From Rhypophila decipiens (Eukaryota > Ascomycota > Sordariomycetes > Sordariales > Naviculisporaceae), in the NCBI GenBank assembly GCA_033297075.1, contig MU858089.1, positions 124,001 to 188,000 on the forward strand: a stretch of 64,000 nucleotides of DNA, read 5' to 3'. How positions within the stretch are numbered: the first letter of the stretch is position 1; every line of letters starts with the position of its first letter. The notes beneath the pieces were generated by a model. It was not told where the DNA came from. It searched no databases and worked only from the letters and a program-made list of their open reading frames with translations. Positions 10,949 through 21,951 of the stretch are shown piece after piece. The position numbers and the translations under genes were made by a program.

Positions 10949-13900
10949 GAAAAGCAAGGTTGCGGACTTGAGCTGTGAGGATCTAAAGGATGGGACTTCG
11001 GGCAAGATGGTGAGAGGCAGCGGAGGATTTGAGCGGTGGTTTACGACGGTGCTATAGCGTTCTTGGGAGGTTTTATTTTTTCCCCTGATGATGAAGTCAA
11101 GTACGAAGATGACGATGAACGAGGAGTTGGTTTTCTTTCCGGGGGATGATCTGGTACAGTTTGACTGTCCGTGGTCTTGATAAACCTGCTAACTGTTTTT
11201 ATTGTGAGAGAATTCGTATCTTTGCTGTTAAGTTTGGAAGTGCACTCGCTGGATCTCAGACTTTGCTGACCCTTCTTGTTGATTCTTGTGTTTTATTTCA
11301 GGACCTCTCTCGAGCGTTTAAAAGGAGGACGAGATCGAGTTGGTAGTCAATGTCATGTTGAACAGGACCCGATAAATGGAACGCTCTTTCCTCTCTTCAT
11401 ACAAAGAGACCGCGATGGTTGATGATTCCATGTCTGATCCTCTCTAATATATATATTCACATATCATAGTAGCTCCAACTTCAAGAATTTGTTCATAGTA
11501 TACTTGGTAGTTCGTACATGTATACGCAAGTGATATCACACAGTCAGGCTGAGATACAGTTTTTACGGCGGAGCGGGAGGACACATGATGAGAGCCGATT
11601 AATGAGGAACAAAAAGTGCGGAGCTCGGCCTGTTTATAAGCACAATGGTGTGCACTGCAATTTTAGTCTCAACAGAGGGGTTGCTCAGGACTGTTTCCCA
11701 GCCCTCCAATCACAGCGTCTTGAGAGGAGACTGATAGGAGAGGTATCGAGGCCTCCCGTGACAGTACGGTCCGCTGGTAATACTACAAGTAAATGAATAA
11801 CAGACACAAGATATATCTCGTCAATGACTTAACAGAACCAAAAATAAGTATAAAAGAGAAACATTTCTGGCCTCGAGGTTGAAATTAAGGGCGTTGATAA
11901 TTTTCATCAAGGCGTATGATCAGCTGTGAACAGCTTTAGAGTGTCTTTCACAGTCCATTACTTCAAGTTTTGCATCCGTAGGTATCCGTAGAATGAACAG
12001 CCTGCAAGGTGTCCATGAGCGAGTGTCCTGCCGAGCGTCTACAATACTGGTATCGGGGGTGTCCTCTCTCCTGGGAAATCGACTGACAAATCTGAACTCA
12101 TGGACAACAGGATACAAACCGAAGTGCCTAGCTGGGAGCTAGGAGACAGGACGCAATATCTATCTCCAATACCCTTTTCTCAAGGATAATAAGTTCAGCG
12201 TTGTTTCATGTATGGATCTCTCCAGTCCAGATGACAGAGCATAGAGCCAGTCTGCTCAAAAGATGTGATGTGATATGTGGCAGGTGGCTGATTTGTTCTG
12301 CTTGATCACCATCTCGTGGCCGATGTTCGTACCCGCTTGGGTTGCCGGTTGCCAACACGGATGGGGTGAGCTTTTGAATATATTGTTCTCTTGTTGTCGA
12401 AACGAAACAGTCTCGAATTCCCCACATGGCCATTATTGAGCTGTCTTTGGACTGAGTTGAGTTGTTTTGAAACATTTCCATCATCAGGGGTTCTATGCAG
12501 TTGACTTGTTCAGTTAGATCTTGGGCAAGGATGGAATCGACTGGATGCGGTGTGAAGTGTGACTCGAAGTTGAGGTGCCGGGCCCCGCTTTCCTCTGGAT
12601 TGATTCTTCCGTCCCCCTCCGCCCTTTCACCGCTGTCCAGTTCCACAAACTGAACCACACCTCCCCAATCGGCCAATAAATCCACATCTCACATCACCGC
12701 GCAGTCTAGACGGCTTGCTGCGGATATTGCTCTTCTTGCTGGATACGCGACTGTCCAACTGGACGCGTCTGATCAAGCAAAAAGAACTCCGAATGGAGTA
12801 CTCGTCCTGCCATGGTGGAGGAACGTCGTCCTCGCCTGTCTCTCGTTGTTCACACCGCTGCTTGTCTCCTCAAACCTGCTTGTATGTGGAGTGTGGACTA
12901 TTCCTCGACTCCCCAGGTCAACAGTTAGCTTGAACAGGAGTGCCGAGTAGCATAAACTGGGTGCGAGAGTTGAGCAGCCCAACATCATGCCAACTCATCG
13001 TTTTCCAATCCAGAAGTCGAAACCATCTCCGTTCAACTCAGAGTGAGGCGCTTACGGGGTAGACTTCTTTATATGATGGACCGTGGAGGGAGCCGTTGGG
13101 TACCATCAGGTCAGGAACTGGGGATGAGTTGGACTGACAGCGCCTGATTGACAGGATAGGCATGCCGAGAAACCCAGCGCGCCAGTTTCGTGGCTTAATC
13201 GCGCGTCTTTCGCGACAACGCGTGGACGTGCCCACCACCCTTGCAGCGCGGAGACGAAATTGATTGGCTGTCGATCTCCAAACCAGCCTCCAGGCTTTAT
13301 CGATAGCGCTTGCCCCACGGCACTTGGGGAACTCGACTGGTGGGGCCGGTCGTTGACTCCTTCCAGCCCCTCTCTTGTTCTGCAGGTTGTTCTAGCTCTG
13401 CAGCGGGTTTTGAGCCATCGGCCCTCGCCACTGGCCGACGATGCTGCGACCTCGAGACGGCTACAGATGGCTGCATCGACCCCATGCATAGTCCCGTTGA
13501 CGGACCAGATCAAGAAGCCACTCAACGGCCCTGGCGCGGTCGACCACGTCGGTCGCGCTCCCGGGTTACTACTGACCCTCCACCATTACCAGTCTTCCTT
13601 GTCGTCGGGGCGAACTGCATGTGCATATTTTGTGGAACTCTTGCTTTCCCTTCTTGACAGTTATGAGTCACTCAGAACCATTCATTTCGAGAGAACACCG
13701 GTGCGATGCGATCGGGGAGCAGGAGCAGGAGAAGAATGGCGGAGAGAAAATTCGAGAGACGTTTTTTTTCCTTCTTCGCTTGCTAGTGCGCATGTGTGCG
13801 ATGCTACGCACACGACCACACGCTCTCCACGGCCACACGCCCTCGAACCTGCATCCCCATACGCCAAATCGCGCAGGACAAGGGCAGACACCCGTCCTGA

Positions 13901-14449
13901 TCGAGTGGGCGGAGTTTGACAGGTCGAGGTAGACGGTAGATCTCGCGAGTGGCATGGGGTGGTGGTTGATTGTATATCTGGGTCTAGTCTTTCGGGATTT
14001 GTTTCGTTTCCTTCTTTTTCTGGTTTTGTGATTTCAGGATCAGTTCTTGTCCGAGTCTGGTCTCTACATCCCATTGTGTATATCCCTCGATCTGGATGGC
14101 TTCACTATCTTGATATCATCTATCCCAACAATTGAACATATCTGTTTATTTCTACCTTCTCCTTACTCAGTTCGACAATTGGACAAATCCCCACTCAATC
14201 TTTTTTCTTAGCACTTACATGTAGCCATCAGCCCTAGTGGTGACGAACAACAAAAAACAAACAATATCACAGCCCAGGTGGTGTGTTGTCAGCTTACAAA
14301 CGGAATACCTCCTTCTCATTTGGCCAACAGCCCATATTCGATATTCCCAATACCAAGTCGGGATACTTCAAGTTCAGCTGAGGCTCAGGCAGACTCGGCC
14401 AACAGAAAACACGCCTGGCTTCGTCTTGTTGTTGTGACATGCGAAAGCC
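10949..14449. other. 3.5 kb intergenic region
   Basis: No gene can be supported. The longer ORFs (12206-12685 minus, 13106-13525 minus, 13260-13919 plus) overlap or conflict, and none has a recognisable domain. The right end (about 13.7-14.45 kb), with pyrimidine-rich tracts, is the likely promoter and leader of the F-box gene. Confidence 0.5.
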
Positions 14450-17398
14450 ATGGCTACCGGACCACATGCATTCTACAGCCTGTGGCAAGACAGCAGCATC
14501 CGGGAGAGACTCTTTGAGCTCCTTTCCAAGGAAGATATCTGCGCCGTGAGGAGAGCCAACTCGGCGTGCTGCAATCTGGTCACCAAGAGGCTCTTTCTGA
14601 GAACCCATCTCACCTTCACAGCCAACACCTTTACCAATCCACTCAAAATCCAGGCCCTCTCCCGCATCGGCCACCATATTGAGCACCTCACCTTCCACTT
14701 TGCTCACTCAAATTCGACCTTCCTGCCCCCTCTGATCCACCCAGACTCGGGTCGGGAGATATGCTTCCTCTACAGCCCCCACACCTCCATGGCCTCGGTT
14801 CTGGCCCGGCCCAAATATGCCAACACGGAGCTCGAAGAGATCCTCACCCAGCAGTACCCGCCCCTTTTCCACGCTGCCAGCAATGTGCCTTCCTTCATGA
14901 ACGCCATCCAGCACATGACCAACCTGCGGCACCTGACCATCAAGACTCCCGGCCAGGACCCCAAGGAGCGCTACCGACGTGACATTGTTGACTATGCTCT
15001 CATCAGCCTACGCATCTCCTTGGAGAGGACTCCCCTCAAGAAACTGACCAAGCTTTCTCTCTCGGGTGTCCACCCGGCCTCGTTCAACTACCTGCGCTTC
15101 TCACCCGGCGGGTTCGGGGCTTCACCGACATCCTCCAAGCGCATATGGCGCCAGATCCGGAAACTCCACATCTCAGTCGAAAGCTGGGACTTCTATGGAC
15201 CATCTCCCGGACTGGACCACCTCAAGATCATAGACGACTACATCCGATGCTTTGCACCACAGCTCGAAAAGTTTGCCTTCACATGGACCGGCCGCAAGGG
15301 ACCCTGCCCCATTGCCCTGTCAGGCGATCCGCTCTTTGCGCCCCCCAGGAACACCAAGAAGCTGTTCAATGAAGTCACCAGCCCCATGTCTCCCCTGCCT
15401 GCCAGGCCATCGCGGAGACCATTGACACTCCCAAAGCTCAGGACGATGAGCATTCGAAATGCCACCATGAATGAGTCGCAACTGCGAACCTTGGTGGCGA
15501 ATCACAAGCGCACCGTGAGAGAGTTTGACTTTGACAATGTCGTCTTGATCAACGGCGGCAGTTGGGAGGAGGCACTCGCGCCTTTGAGAGAGCCTTCGGG
15601 AAGCGGCAACAGGGATGTATGGAGACACTCGAATGTATCTGGCGGGAGCGAGCTGGGCTTCCCTTGGAGGAGACCTGGCACTGCGGGGAGTGGAAGTGGC
15701 GTGGTCAGCTCGCAGGGTGACGAGACAATCCCCGAGGGTTCTGCTGCTGCTGCCGCCGCCAGCAAAGAGCTCTTCGATGTCGACCTGGATGGGATGGTGT
15801 TTGGTGGAGCGAATGATGCTGTCGATGTCGAAGCGCTAGAGGCCGGAGTGGAACAATGGGCTCTCGGTGTTACTGCGCCATTTGAGACGATACCTGAGAC
15901 CAAGGAAGAGGTCGAGGAGCCCAAGCAAGAGGCCGATGATGGCGGTTTGGCATCCGATATCGAAGCCGCCAAGGAAGCCAGTCTGGCCTTCAGCACGAGA
16001 CTCAGGAAACGGCGGATCAGGAAGAGGAAATCTCACAGGCACCATGGAAAGGACGGAAGTGAGGACGAGGAGAGAACCGAACGCCGCAGCCAAAGGAGTG
16101 AATCACGAGAAAGAGGGAAGCGCCACGAGAGTCGTAGTCGGCACAAGCACTCACGCAGTGACGACTCGAGCGACCGCCACAGAAGCCGGGACCGTGGCAC
16201 TGAAAGATCTCAATCCCGACGCGGCCACCACGGACACCATCATCGTCGACACCACTCGGAAGAGCTACCCGAGATGCCCTCCATGCCCGAAGTCATTGGC
16301 ACCGACGACGAGGCATTCTACCGCCCAAGAACACCGACCAAGTCACCATCATACCCCAAGTTACCAACCACTCCCCCACCAGTTCCCATCTCTATTCCGG
16401 CCTCGGCACCCTCATCCTTGTCTCTGAGGGCCGCATCGCCCAAATCTTCGCCCTCCAAATCACCAAAAGGTGCGAGCACCACGACATTGACCAGAAGCCT
16501 TTCACACCGAAACAGGGAACACCGGGAGCAGCAAGACCAACAGGACGAGTTGGTCATCACCCCACCCATCCACGCACCGGAACCTTTCCCAGTCCTCCTG
16601 CAACCAACCGTCTACGACCCCTCCGCCACAGCCGGGCCTTTCGTCTCCAGCCCTGTCTCCAACCCATCGCTCTCCTCCTCCCCATCATCCTTAACCCGTC
16701 GCCCAAGCCTAGCGACCACCATCAGCCGCAAGAACTCCAACTCGTCCACAGCCACCACCGCCTCACTAGGTCTAGCCCCAGGCCAGTCCCACGACGGGCT
16801 ATCAACAGTGCAGCGCGTCATCGAAGCCGACCTCTTGGCAGAAGCCAAAGAATCCGCCGCCAGATCTTCGGCCCTGAAACGAGCCAAGGAGATGGTCCTC
16901 GCCAAGCTGTCCAAAGAGTTCAACCCATACTACTCGTCGTCGTCAAACACCACTGGAGGTGGTGGTGGCCACAGGAGAAAGCTCAGCAAAGGCGGCGGCG
17001 GCATCCAAGACTCAGCCGCCGTTCTCGCGTCTGCAGGCCTAGCCAGCGCATTGAATCTACCCCCGCCTCAGCAAATGGCAGCACAACAGACTGCCTCGTC
17101 GTCGGCAGCGCACCTGGGAATTCACCCCGCTTTTAGCTCTGCCAATGTGAACCTCGCCATGTCGTCTTCTTCTTCGTCAACTGGTATGATGGGTGGTGTC
17201 GGGGCTAGACTCAGGGGGGGCTTGTTTGGGAGGAGCATGGCCAACGTTGTGCAGTGCAGCAGCAATGGCGCCGTATATACTAACGGCGGCGATTCATACC
17301 ATGGGAGTAGTAGCAGGAACACGGGCATGACGAACCTGTCGAATAAATCTTCGATGGATGCTCGGAGCGTCATGGTTCCTCTTATTATTAGTCGATAA
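14450..17398 (+). CDS. F-box-like protein with RS-rich region
   Basis: Single-exon ORF of 982 aa. The N-terminus has an F-box-like helix pattern (about residues 15-55: IRERLFELLSKEDICAVRRA, then NLVTKRLFLRTHLTF). It is followed by a region to about 330 with LRR-like segments (NLRHLTIKTPGQD, LTKLSLSGVHPASF, LEKFAFTWTG, LPKLRTMSI), typical of fungal F-box/LRR-like proteins that recruit substrates to SCF ubiquitin ligases. Residues about 520-605 are very Arg/Ser/His-rich with RS and SR dipeptides and the run GHHGHHHRRHH, resembling an RS domain. The rest is low-complexity Ser/Pro/Gly sequence with short predicted helices (around 785-825). The start ATG at 14450 directly precedes the F-box and no upstream in-frame Met extends it. 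Substrate and orthologue are unknown; the F-box call rests on pattern, not alignment. Confidence 0.75.
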   Translation: MATGPHAFYSLWQDSSIRERLFELLSKEDICAVRRANSACCNLVTKRLFLRTHLTFTANTFTNPLKIQALSRIGHHIEHLTFHFAHSNSTFLPPLIHPDSGREICFLYSPHTSMASVLARPKYANTELEEILTQQYPPLFHAASNVPSFMNAIQHMTNLRHLTIKTPGQDPKERYRRDIVDYALISLRISLERTPLKKLTKLSLSGVHPASFNYLRFSPGGFGASPTSSKRIWRQIRKLHISVESWDFYGPSPGLDHLKIIDDYIRCFAPQLEKFAFTWTGRKGPCPIALSGDPLFAPPRNTKKLFNEVTSPMSPLPARPSRRPLTLPKLRTMSIRNATMNESQLRTLVANHKRTVREFDFDNVVLINGGSWEEALAPLREPSGSGNRDVWRHSNVSGGSELGFPWRRPGTAGSGSGVVSSQGDETIPEGSAAAAAASKELFDVDLDGMVFGGANDAVDVEALEAGVEQWALGVTAPFETIPETKEEVEEPKQEADDGGLASDIEAAKEASLAFSTRLRKRRIRKRKSHRHHGKDGSEDEERTERRSQRSESRERGKRHESRSRHKHSRSDDSSDRHRSRDRGTERSQSRRGHHGHHHRRHHSEELPEMPSMPEVIGTDDEAFYRPRTPTKSPSYPKLPTTPPPVPISIPASAPSSLSLRAASPKSSPSKSPKGASTTTLTRSLSHRNREHREQQDQQDELVITPPIHAPEPFPVLLQPTVYDPSATAGPFVSSPVSNPSLSSSPSSLTRRPSLATTISRKNSNSSTATTASLGLAPGQSHDGLSTVQRVIEADLLAEAKESAARSSALKRAKEMVLAKLSKEFNPYYSSSSNTTGGGGGHRRKLSKGGGGIQDSAAVLASAGLASALNLPPPQQMAAQQTASSSAAHLGIHPAFSSANVNLAMSSSSSSTGMMGGVGARLRGGLFGRSMANVVQCSSNGAVYTNGGDSYHGSSSRNTGMTNLSNKSSMDARSVMVPLIISR

Positions 17399-18007
17399 TT
17401 TCGTTCGTTCCTTTTTCTTCTTTCTTTCTTTCGCTTTTCTCTTTTATTTCAGGTGTCTTTGGGTTTGGGGGAGGTTTCAGTGGTGGCGTCAGGATAAGAC
17501 TTGGGTCCAACTTGGTGGGTAGGTAGGTGGCTAGATGGTGGTGGGAACGGAAAAGGATGGCGGTGGTGATGGAGTTTCAAGGTGTTGTTGGTGATGAACT
17601 AATGCGATGGGCATTTACCTGCTTTTATGAACAACAGACATGTATACACGAAACAGCTTATGGATTTATGAGGATCACAGGACCGGCTAGGAAAGGAAAG
17701 GCATTCATTCACTCACTCGCTTAGAGCCTTGGGCTACAACTTGTAATGAGCTTACAATACTTTTCTTTGTTCATATTATTTTTTATTTACATTTGGTATC
17801 TACTTATCTGATTCTGATCCTTCTTGAATGCCATGGCCCTTGCAAGCGCCATCTCCTCAGTCTCTTATATATGGCATTCGTGTAAGCGGTTCCCTTACAT
17901 TAGCAAAGTCTCTCTTGACTTCCTAATGAACCAAACGACAAGAAAGACTGGGATACAGTCATTTTAAAACACGATTATATGCATTCTGTTCAGTTTTTCA
18001 AGCGCTT
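17399..18007. other. Intergenic, 3' of F-box gene
   Basis: T-rich 3' flank of the F-box gene with repeated ttctttctttctttc-type pyrimidine tracts just after the stop. No gene or RNA is recognised. Confidence 0.5.
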
Positions 18008-18300
18008 TTAGGCTTCTCTACCATGCCTAGTTTTGTCCATCCTCACGTGTTTAAGGGACGTACTATATGCCTTAATCCTTGGTGTAAATGGTATAAACAG
18101 TTGATTTCGCATACCATTTCTGCCGCTTATCATAGATAGGCCTTAGAGGCTTCTCTGTTTCGCCTATCTCTATCCATCTTTAGGTATTTTAGAGAAGTAT
18201 TATATACCCTATTAAATACTTTTAAGGCCTTAAAGACTTCTCTATTACACCTATCTTTGTCCATCTTCAGGTATTTTAGAGAAGTATTATATGCCCTAAT
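18008..18300. repeat. Three units of dispersed hairpin repeat
   Basis: Three degenerate units lie at about 18008-18076, 18138-18213 and 18224-18300. Each begins with a pattern like aggcttctct or agacttctct, passes through a ctat...tccatctt core, and ends with ttagagaagtattata and a tatgccct-like end. The start and end of each unit are inverted (acttctct against agagaagt), so each can fold as a hairpin. The last two units are the most similar to each other. Related units occur at 35263-35471 and 43325-43432. Confidence 0.65.
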
Positions 18301-18630
18301 ACTCGTCAGGGCTGAAAACGCATCCTGAGAAGAAGTAGGCCGTTCTTCCATCTGGTGTAGAGGCAACAAGTGGTTGAGGTGTGACCTCTTCTTGCTGGTA
18401 TTGGATGAGAAATACAGTTTCAATACGGTAACGCCGACTTACACAAAACCCCTGTCGTTACCTGGGCTTGGCAAAACCTTAAATCCAACGCTCCAGCCCC
18501 CACCGAGGTTTTGCCGCCAAAATAGTTCCTGGGTGCCTTGAATCCAGTAAACTTTCCCCAGCTTGTCGCAAACAAAGCAACAACCTTCACACCCATACTT
18601 GCAATCACCACAGGCGTCGCACGACTAATC
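18301..18630. other. PRP6 upstream region with short hairpin
   Basis: Promoter and leader of PRP6. It contains a 7-bp perfect stem, ggtaacg at 18427-18433 and cgttacc at 18456-18462. The 12-base core cggtaacgccga (18426-18437) recurs at 38768-38779, followed in both places by similar acacaa(a/g)acc sequence. Confidence 0.4.
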
Positions 18631-21507
18631 ATGGCGAGCAGACGAGATTTCCTCAGCCAGCCGGCACCCGAAAACTACGTCGCAGGTCTGGGTCGCGGCG
18701 CCACGGGATTCACGACACGATCCGATCTTGGTCCTGCTCGCGAGGGCCCCAGTGAGGACCAGATCAAGGCGGCAGTAGAGAAGCGCACAAGGCAGCTAGG
18801 CCTGTCCGAAGCCAAAGACGACGACAACGAAGACGAGAGCCGATTCCAGGATCCTGACAACGAAGTCGGATTGTTTGCCGGTGGTATTTACGAGAAGGAC
18901 GACGAGGAAGCCGATCGGATATGGCAGGAGGTAGATGAGAAAATGGCCAGGCGCCGGCAAAAGCAAAGGTTAGTAACCTGCAGTTTCCACCCCTTCCTTG
19001 GTACAATCCCTCTTCCTTCCATTCCCTGCCCGTCAGAAGCATCCGGTTTATCGAGTGAGATAGATGAGCAGAGTACCGACGAGTATCATTCGCACAGGGA
19101 AGCACGAGAGCAAGCCGAGAAAGAAGAGTACGAACGTCTCAACCCAAAGATTTCACAGCAATTCGCCGGCCTAAAGAGGGCGCTCGAGACGGTGACAGAC
19201 GAAGAATGGGCAAATTTACCAGACCCCAAAGACCTTACCGGACGGACGAAGCGAGCTCGACAAGCACGCATGCAGCGATTCTACGCCGTTCCCGATAGTG
19301 TTATCGCTGCCGCACGAGACCAAGGCCAGTTCGGCACCACAGTCGCCGACGACGGCAACGCGACTGAGACCAACAAGGATGGTACCGTGACCGACTTTGC
19401 CAAGATTGGTGCAGCCCGTGACAAGGTGCTTCGAGCTCGCCTGGAGCAGGAGTCCCAGAGCAGCGGCACCGCGACACTGGGAAGCGCCTCAACCATCGAT
19501 CCCAAGGGATATCTGACGTCGCTCTCGAACATGCAGGGTGCTGAGCAGAGTATTGGCGATATCGAGCAGTTCCGAAAGATGTTGAAATCGGCCGTTGACT
19601 CGAATCCGAAACAGGCGGCCAGTTGGATTGCCGCTGCTCGACTCGAAATCGCCGCCGGCAAACCAGTGGCAGCACGGAACCTTATCGCCAAGGGGTGCGA
19701 ACAGTGCCCCAAGAGCGAGGACATCTGGCTGGAAAATATTCACTTGAACGAGAATCACAACGCCAAGGTCATTGCCGCGAACGCACTCCGAATCAACCAG
19801 AAATCAGTCAAGCTATGGGTCGAAGCCATGAAACTGGAAAACGACCCCAGGTCAAAGAAAAAGGTTATTCGCCGAGCACTGGATCACAATCCCGAGTCTG
19901 AGGCGCTCTGGAAGGAGGCCGTGAACCTCGAAGAAGATGTGGAGGATGCACGTATTCTGCTGGCAAAAGCTACAGATCTCATTCCCGGGTCTCTTGATCT
20001 TTGGCTGGCGTTGGCACGCATGGAGAAGCCAGAAAACGCCCGCAAGGTTCTCAACAAGGCGGTCAAGAAACTTCCCAACTCACACGAGCTGTGGATTGCT
20101 GCTGCTCGCCTTGAGGAGCAGCTAGGCGAAGGCCACAAGAGACCTGTGATGAAGAACGCAGTGAAATTCTTGGCGAGGCAGAATGCAATGCCCAAACGTG
20201 AGGAGTGGATTGCCCAGGCGGAGAAATGCGAGGAAGAAGGTGCCATCATTACCTGCCAGAATATTATACAGGAAACCCTCGGTTACGGGTTGGAGGAGGA
20301 TGACGGCAGGAAGGAGACATGGCTCGAAGATGCCAAGGGCAGTATCAGCCGAGGGAAGTTTGCAACTGGCCGCGCCATCTATGCATACGCTCTGCGCGTA
20401 TTTACCACCAGCAAGACCATCCTCCTCGCAGCTGTCGACATGGAACGTAACTACGGCACCAAAGAAACTCTCTGCGAGGTGCTGGAGCAGGCGGTTGAAG
20501 CCTGTCCCAACATCGAAGTCTTCTGGCTCATGCTTGCCAAAGAAAAGGCAAACGATCCCACAGAATCTCGCCGTGTACTCGCACGCGCATTCAACCAAAA
20601 CGGCGACAACGAAAATATCTGGCTCGCGGCCGTCAAGCTCGAGGCCGACAACCACGAAAACGAGAAAGCCCGGCACCTGCTGAAAATGGGTCGGGAACAA
20701 GCGCCCACGGATCGTGTCTGGATGCGCAGCGTCGCGTTCGAGCGCCAGCTCGGCAACAACCAAGAGGCCCTCGAGTTGGTCAACCAAGCGCTGCAGCTCT
20801 TCCCAGCAGCGCCAAAGCTGTGGATGATGAAGGGCCAGATCTACGAGGACCTGGATATGGTTTCCCAAGCCCGAGAAGCCTACTCGACGGGTGTGCGCGC
20901 CGTCCCCTCGAGCGTGCCCATCTGGCTGCTCTACTCACGACTGGAAGAGCGCCAGGGCAACGTGGTGAAAGCCCGCTCCGTCCTCGACCGCGCGCGCCAG
21001 GCCGTGCCCAAATCGCCCGAGCTCTGGACCGAGCTGATCCGCGTCGAGCGCCGCGCGAAAAATATCAGCCAGGCCAAGAGCCTCATGGCCACGGCGCTGC
21101 AGCAGATGCCCAAGTCGGGTGCTCTCTGGGCTGAGCGCATCATGAACCTGGAGCCGCGCACGCAGAGGAAGACGTTGCTTGCAGAGGCCATCAAGAAGGT
21201 CGAGGACGATCCCATTCTTTTGGTCACGGCGGCGCGTATCCTCTGGTCGGAGAGGAAACTCGACCGCGCGCAGAATTGGTTCGAGAAGGCGTTGCTCGTG
21301 GACCGCGATATGGGGGATACTTGGGCTTGGTACTACAAGTTCTTGTTGGAGTACGGGACTAAAGAGAAGCAGGCTGACGTGGTTGCGAAGTGTATCTTGA
21401 ACGAGCCCAAGCATGGGGAGGAGTGGACCAAGGTGGCCAAGAACCCCAAGAATGCTGGCCTGGGGACGGCGGAGATATTGAAGATGGTCGCCTCGCAATT
21501 GGTTTAG
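18631..21507 (+). CDS. PRP6: Pre-mRNA splicing factor Prp6 (U4/U6.U5)
   Basis: U5-associated tri-snRNP protein that bridges U5 with U4/U6. Exons 18631-18968 and 19098-21507 give 915 aa, a normal Prp6 length. The N-terminal PRP1_N region (about 1-175) shows YVAGLGRGATGFTTRSDLGP and DEEADRIWQEVDEKM, and continues across the intron as KQR/EAREQAEKEEYERLNPKI. From about residue 250 to the end run many HAT (half-a-TPR) repeats with spaced Trp residues (e.g. SEDIWLENIHL, SVKLWVEAMKLE, NENIWLAAVKLE). The 129-nt intron is a multiple of three and has no stop in frame, so an intron-retaining transcript would still be translatable, adding 43 residues. The spliced form restores the conserved junction and is preferred. 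Confidence 0.95.
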   Translation: MASRRDFLSQPAPENYVAGLGRGATGFTTRSDLGPAREGPSEDQIKAAVEKRTRQLGLSEAKDDDNEDESRFQDPDNEVGLFAGGIYEKDDEEADRIWQEVDEKMARRRQKQRLVTCSFHPFLGTIPLPSIPCPSEASGLSSEIDEQSTDEYHSHREAREQAEKEEYERLNPKISQQFAGLKRALETVTDEEWANLPDPKDLTGRTKRARQARMQRFYAVPDSVIAAARDQGQFGTTVADDGNATETNKDGTVTDFAKIGAARDKVLRARLEQESQSSGTATLGSASTIDPKGYLTSLSNMQGAEQSIGDIEQFRKMLKSAVDSNPKQAASWIAAARLEIAAGKPVAARNLIAKGCEQCPKSEDIWLENIHLNENHNAKVIAANALRINQKSVKLWVEAMKLENDPRSKKKVIRRALDHNPESEALWKEAVNLEEDVEDARILLAKATDLIPGSLDLWLALARMEKPENARKVLNKAVKKLPNSHELWIAAARLEEQLGEGHKRPVMKNAVKFLARQNAMPKREEWIAQAEKCEEEGAIITCQNIIQETLGYGLEEDDGRKETWLEDAKGSISRGKFATGRAIYAYALRVFTTSKTILLAAVDMERNYGTKETLCEVLEQAVEACPNIEVFWLMLAKEKANDPTESRRVLARAFNQNGDNENIWLAAVKLEADNHENEKARHLLKMGREQAPTDRVWMRSVAFERQLGNNQEALELVNQALQLFPAAPKLWMMKGQIYEDLDMVSQAREAYSTGVRAVPSSVPIWLLYSRLEERQGNVVKARSVLDRARQAVPKSPELWTELIRVERRAKNISQAKSLMATALQQMPKSGALWAERIMNLEPRTQRKTLLAEAIKKVEDDPILLVTAARILWSERKLDRAQNWFEKALLVDRDMGDTWAWYYKFLLEYGTKEKQADVVAKCILNEPKHGEEWTKVAKNPKNAGLGTAEILKMVASQLV

Positions 21508-21951
21508 GGGACCTTGGGCGAGACACGTTCTTCGACCTCATGATCATGAAGATTTTGTGCACCTGGGGTTTTGTTAAGTCTTGGGTTTTTTATCAAGCTG
21601 CAGATATGGGGAGAGGCGAGAATATAACCCACCTCGAGAGGGTTCGGCTTGAACTACAAGGGATGAAGGATCCTTACTATTATTGTTCTTGTATGATTTC
21701 AGTGTTATTCTAGATATCCTTTTCCTCAGCTACTTGCCAGGCATGAGCATCAAGGTGCAGACATTAGGGACTACCAGTAGTAGGCAGACACAAGCCCTGG
21801 TACAGGTACGTATTTTCAGGTGTGGAGGAGATGGTTTTATGTTTACCAGATTCGACAGCCCAACAGCCGTGTGTACTGAATTTACACGAGTAACGAAGTG
21901 AACTGGGTTAAAGAATGGAAATGTAAAACTGTCAATGTCAACGCTTCTAGA
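21508..21951. other. Intergenic, 3' of PRP6
   Basis: 3' flank of PRP6. It has short ORFs only and no recognised element before the minisatellite element begins at 21952. Confidence 0.5.

Noticed and set aside
12206..12685. 159-aa minus-strand ORF
   Set aside because: No family recognised and no splice partners; it lies in a gene-free stretch with equally long ORFs by chance.
13260..13919. 219-aa plus-strand ORF
   Set aside because: Several overlapping ORFs on both strands cover the same bases and none reads like a folded protein; it is likely promoter sequence of the F-box gene.
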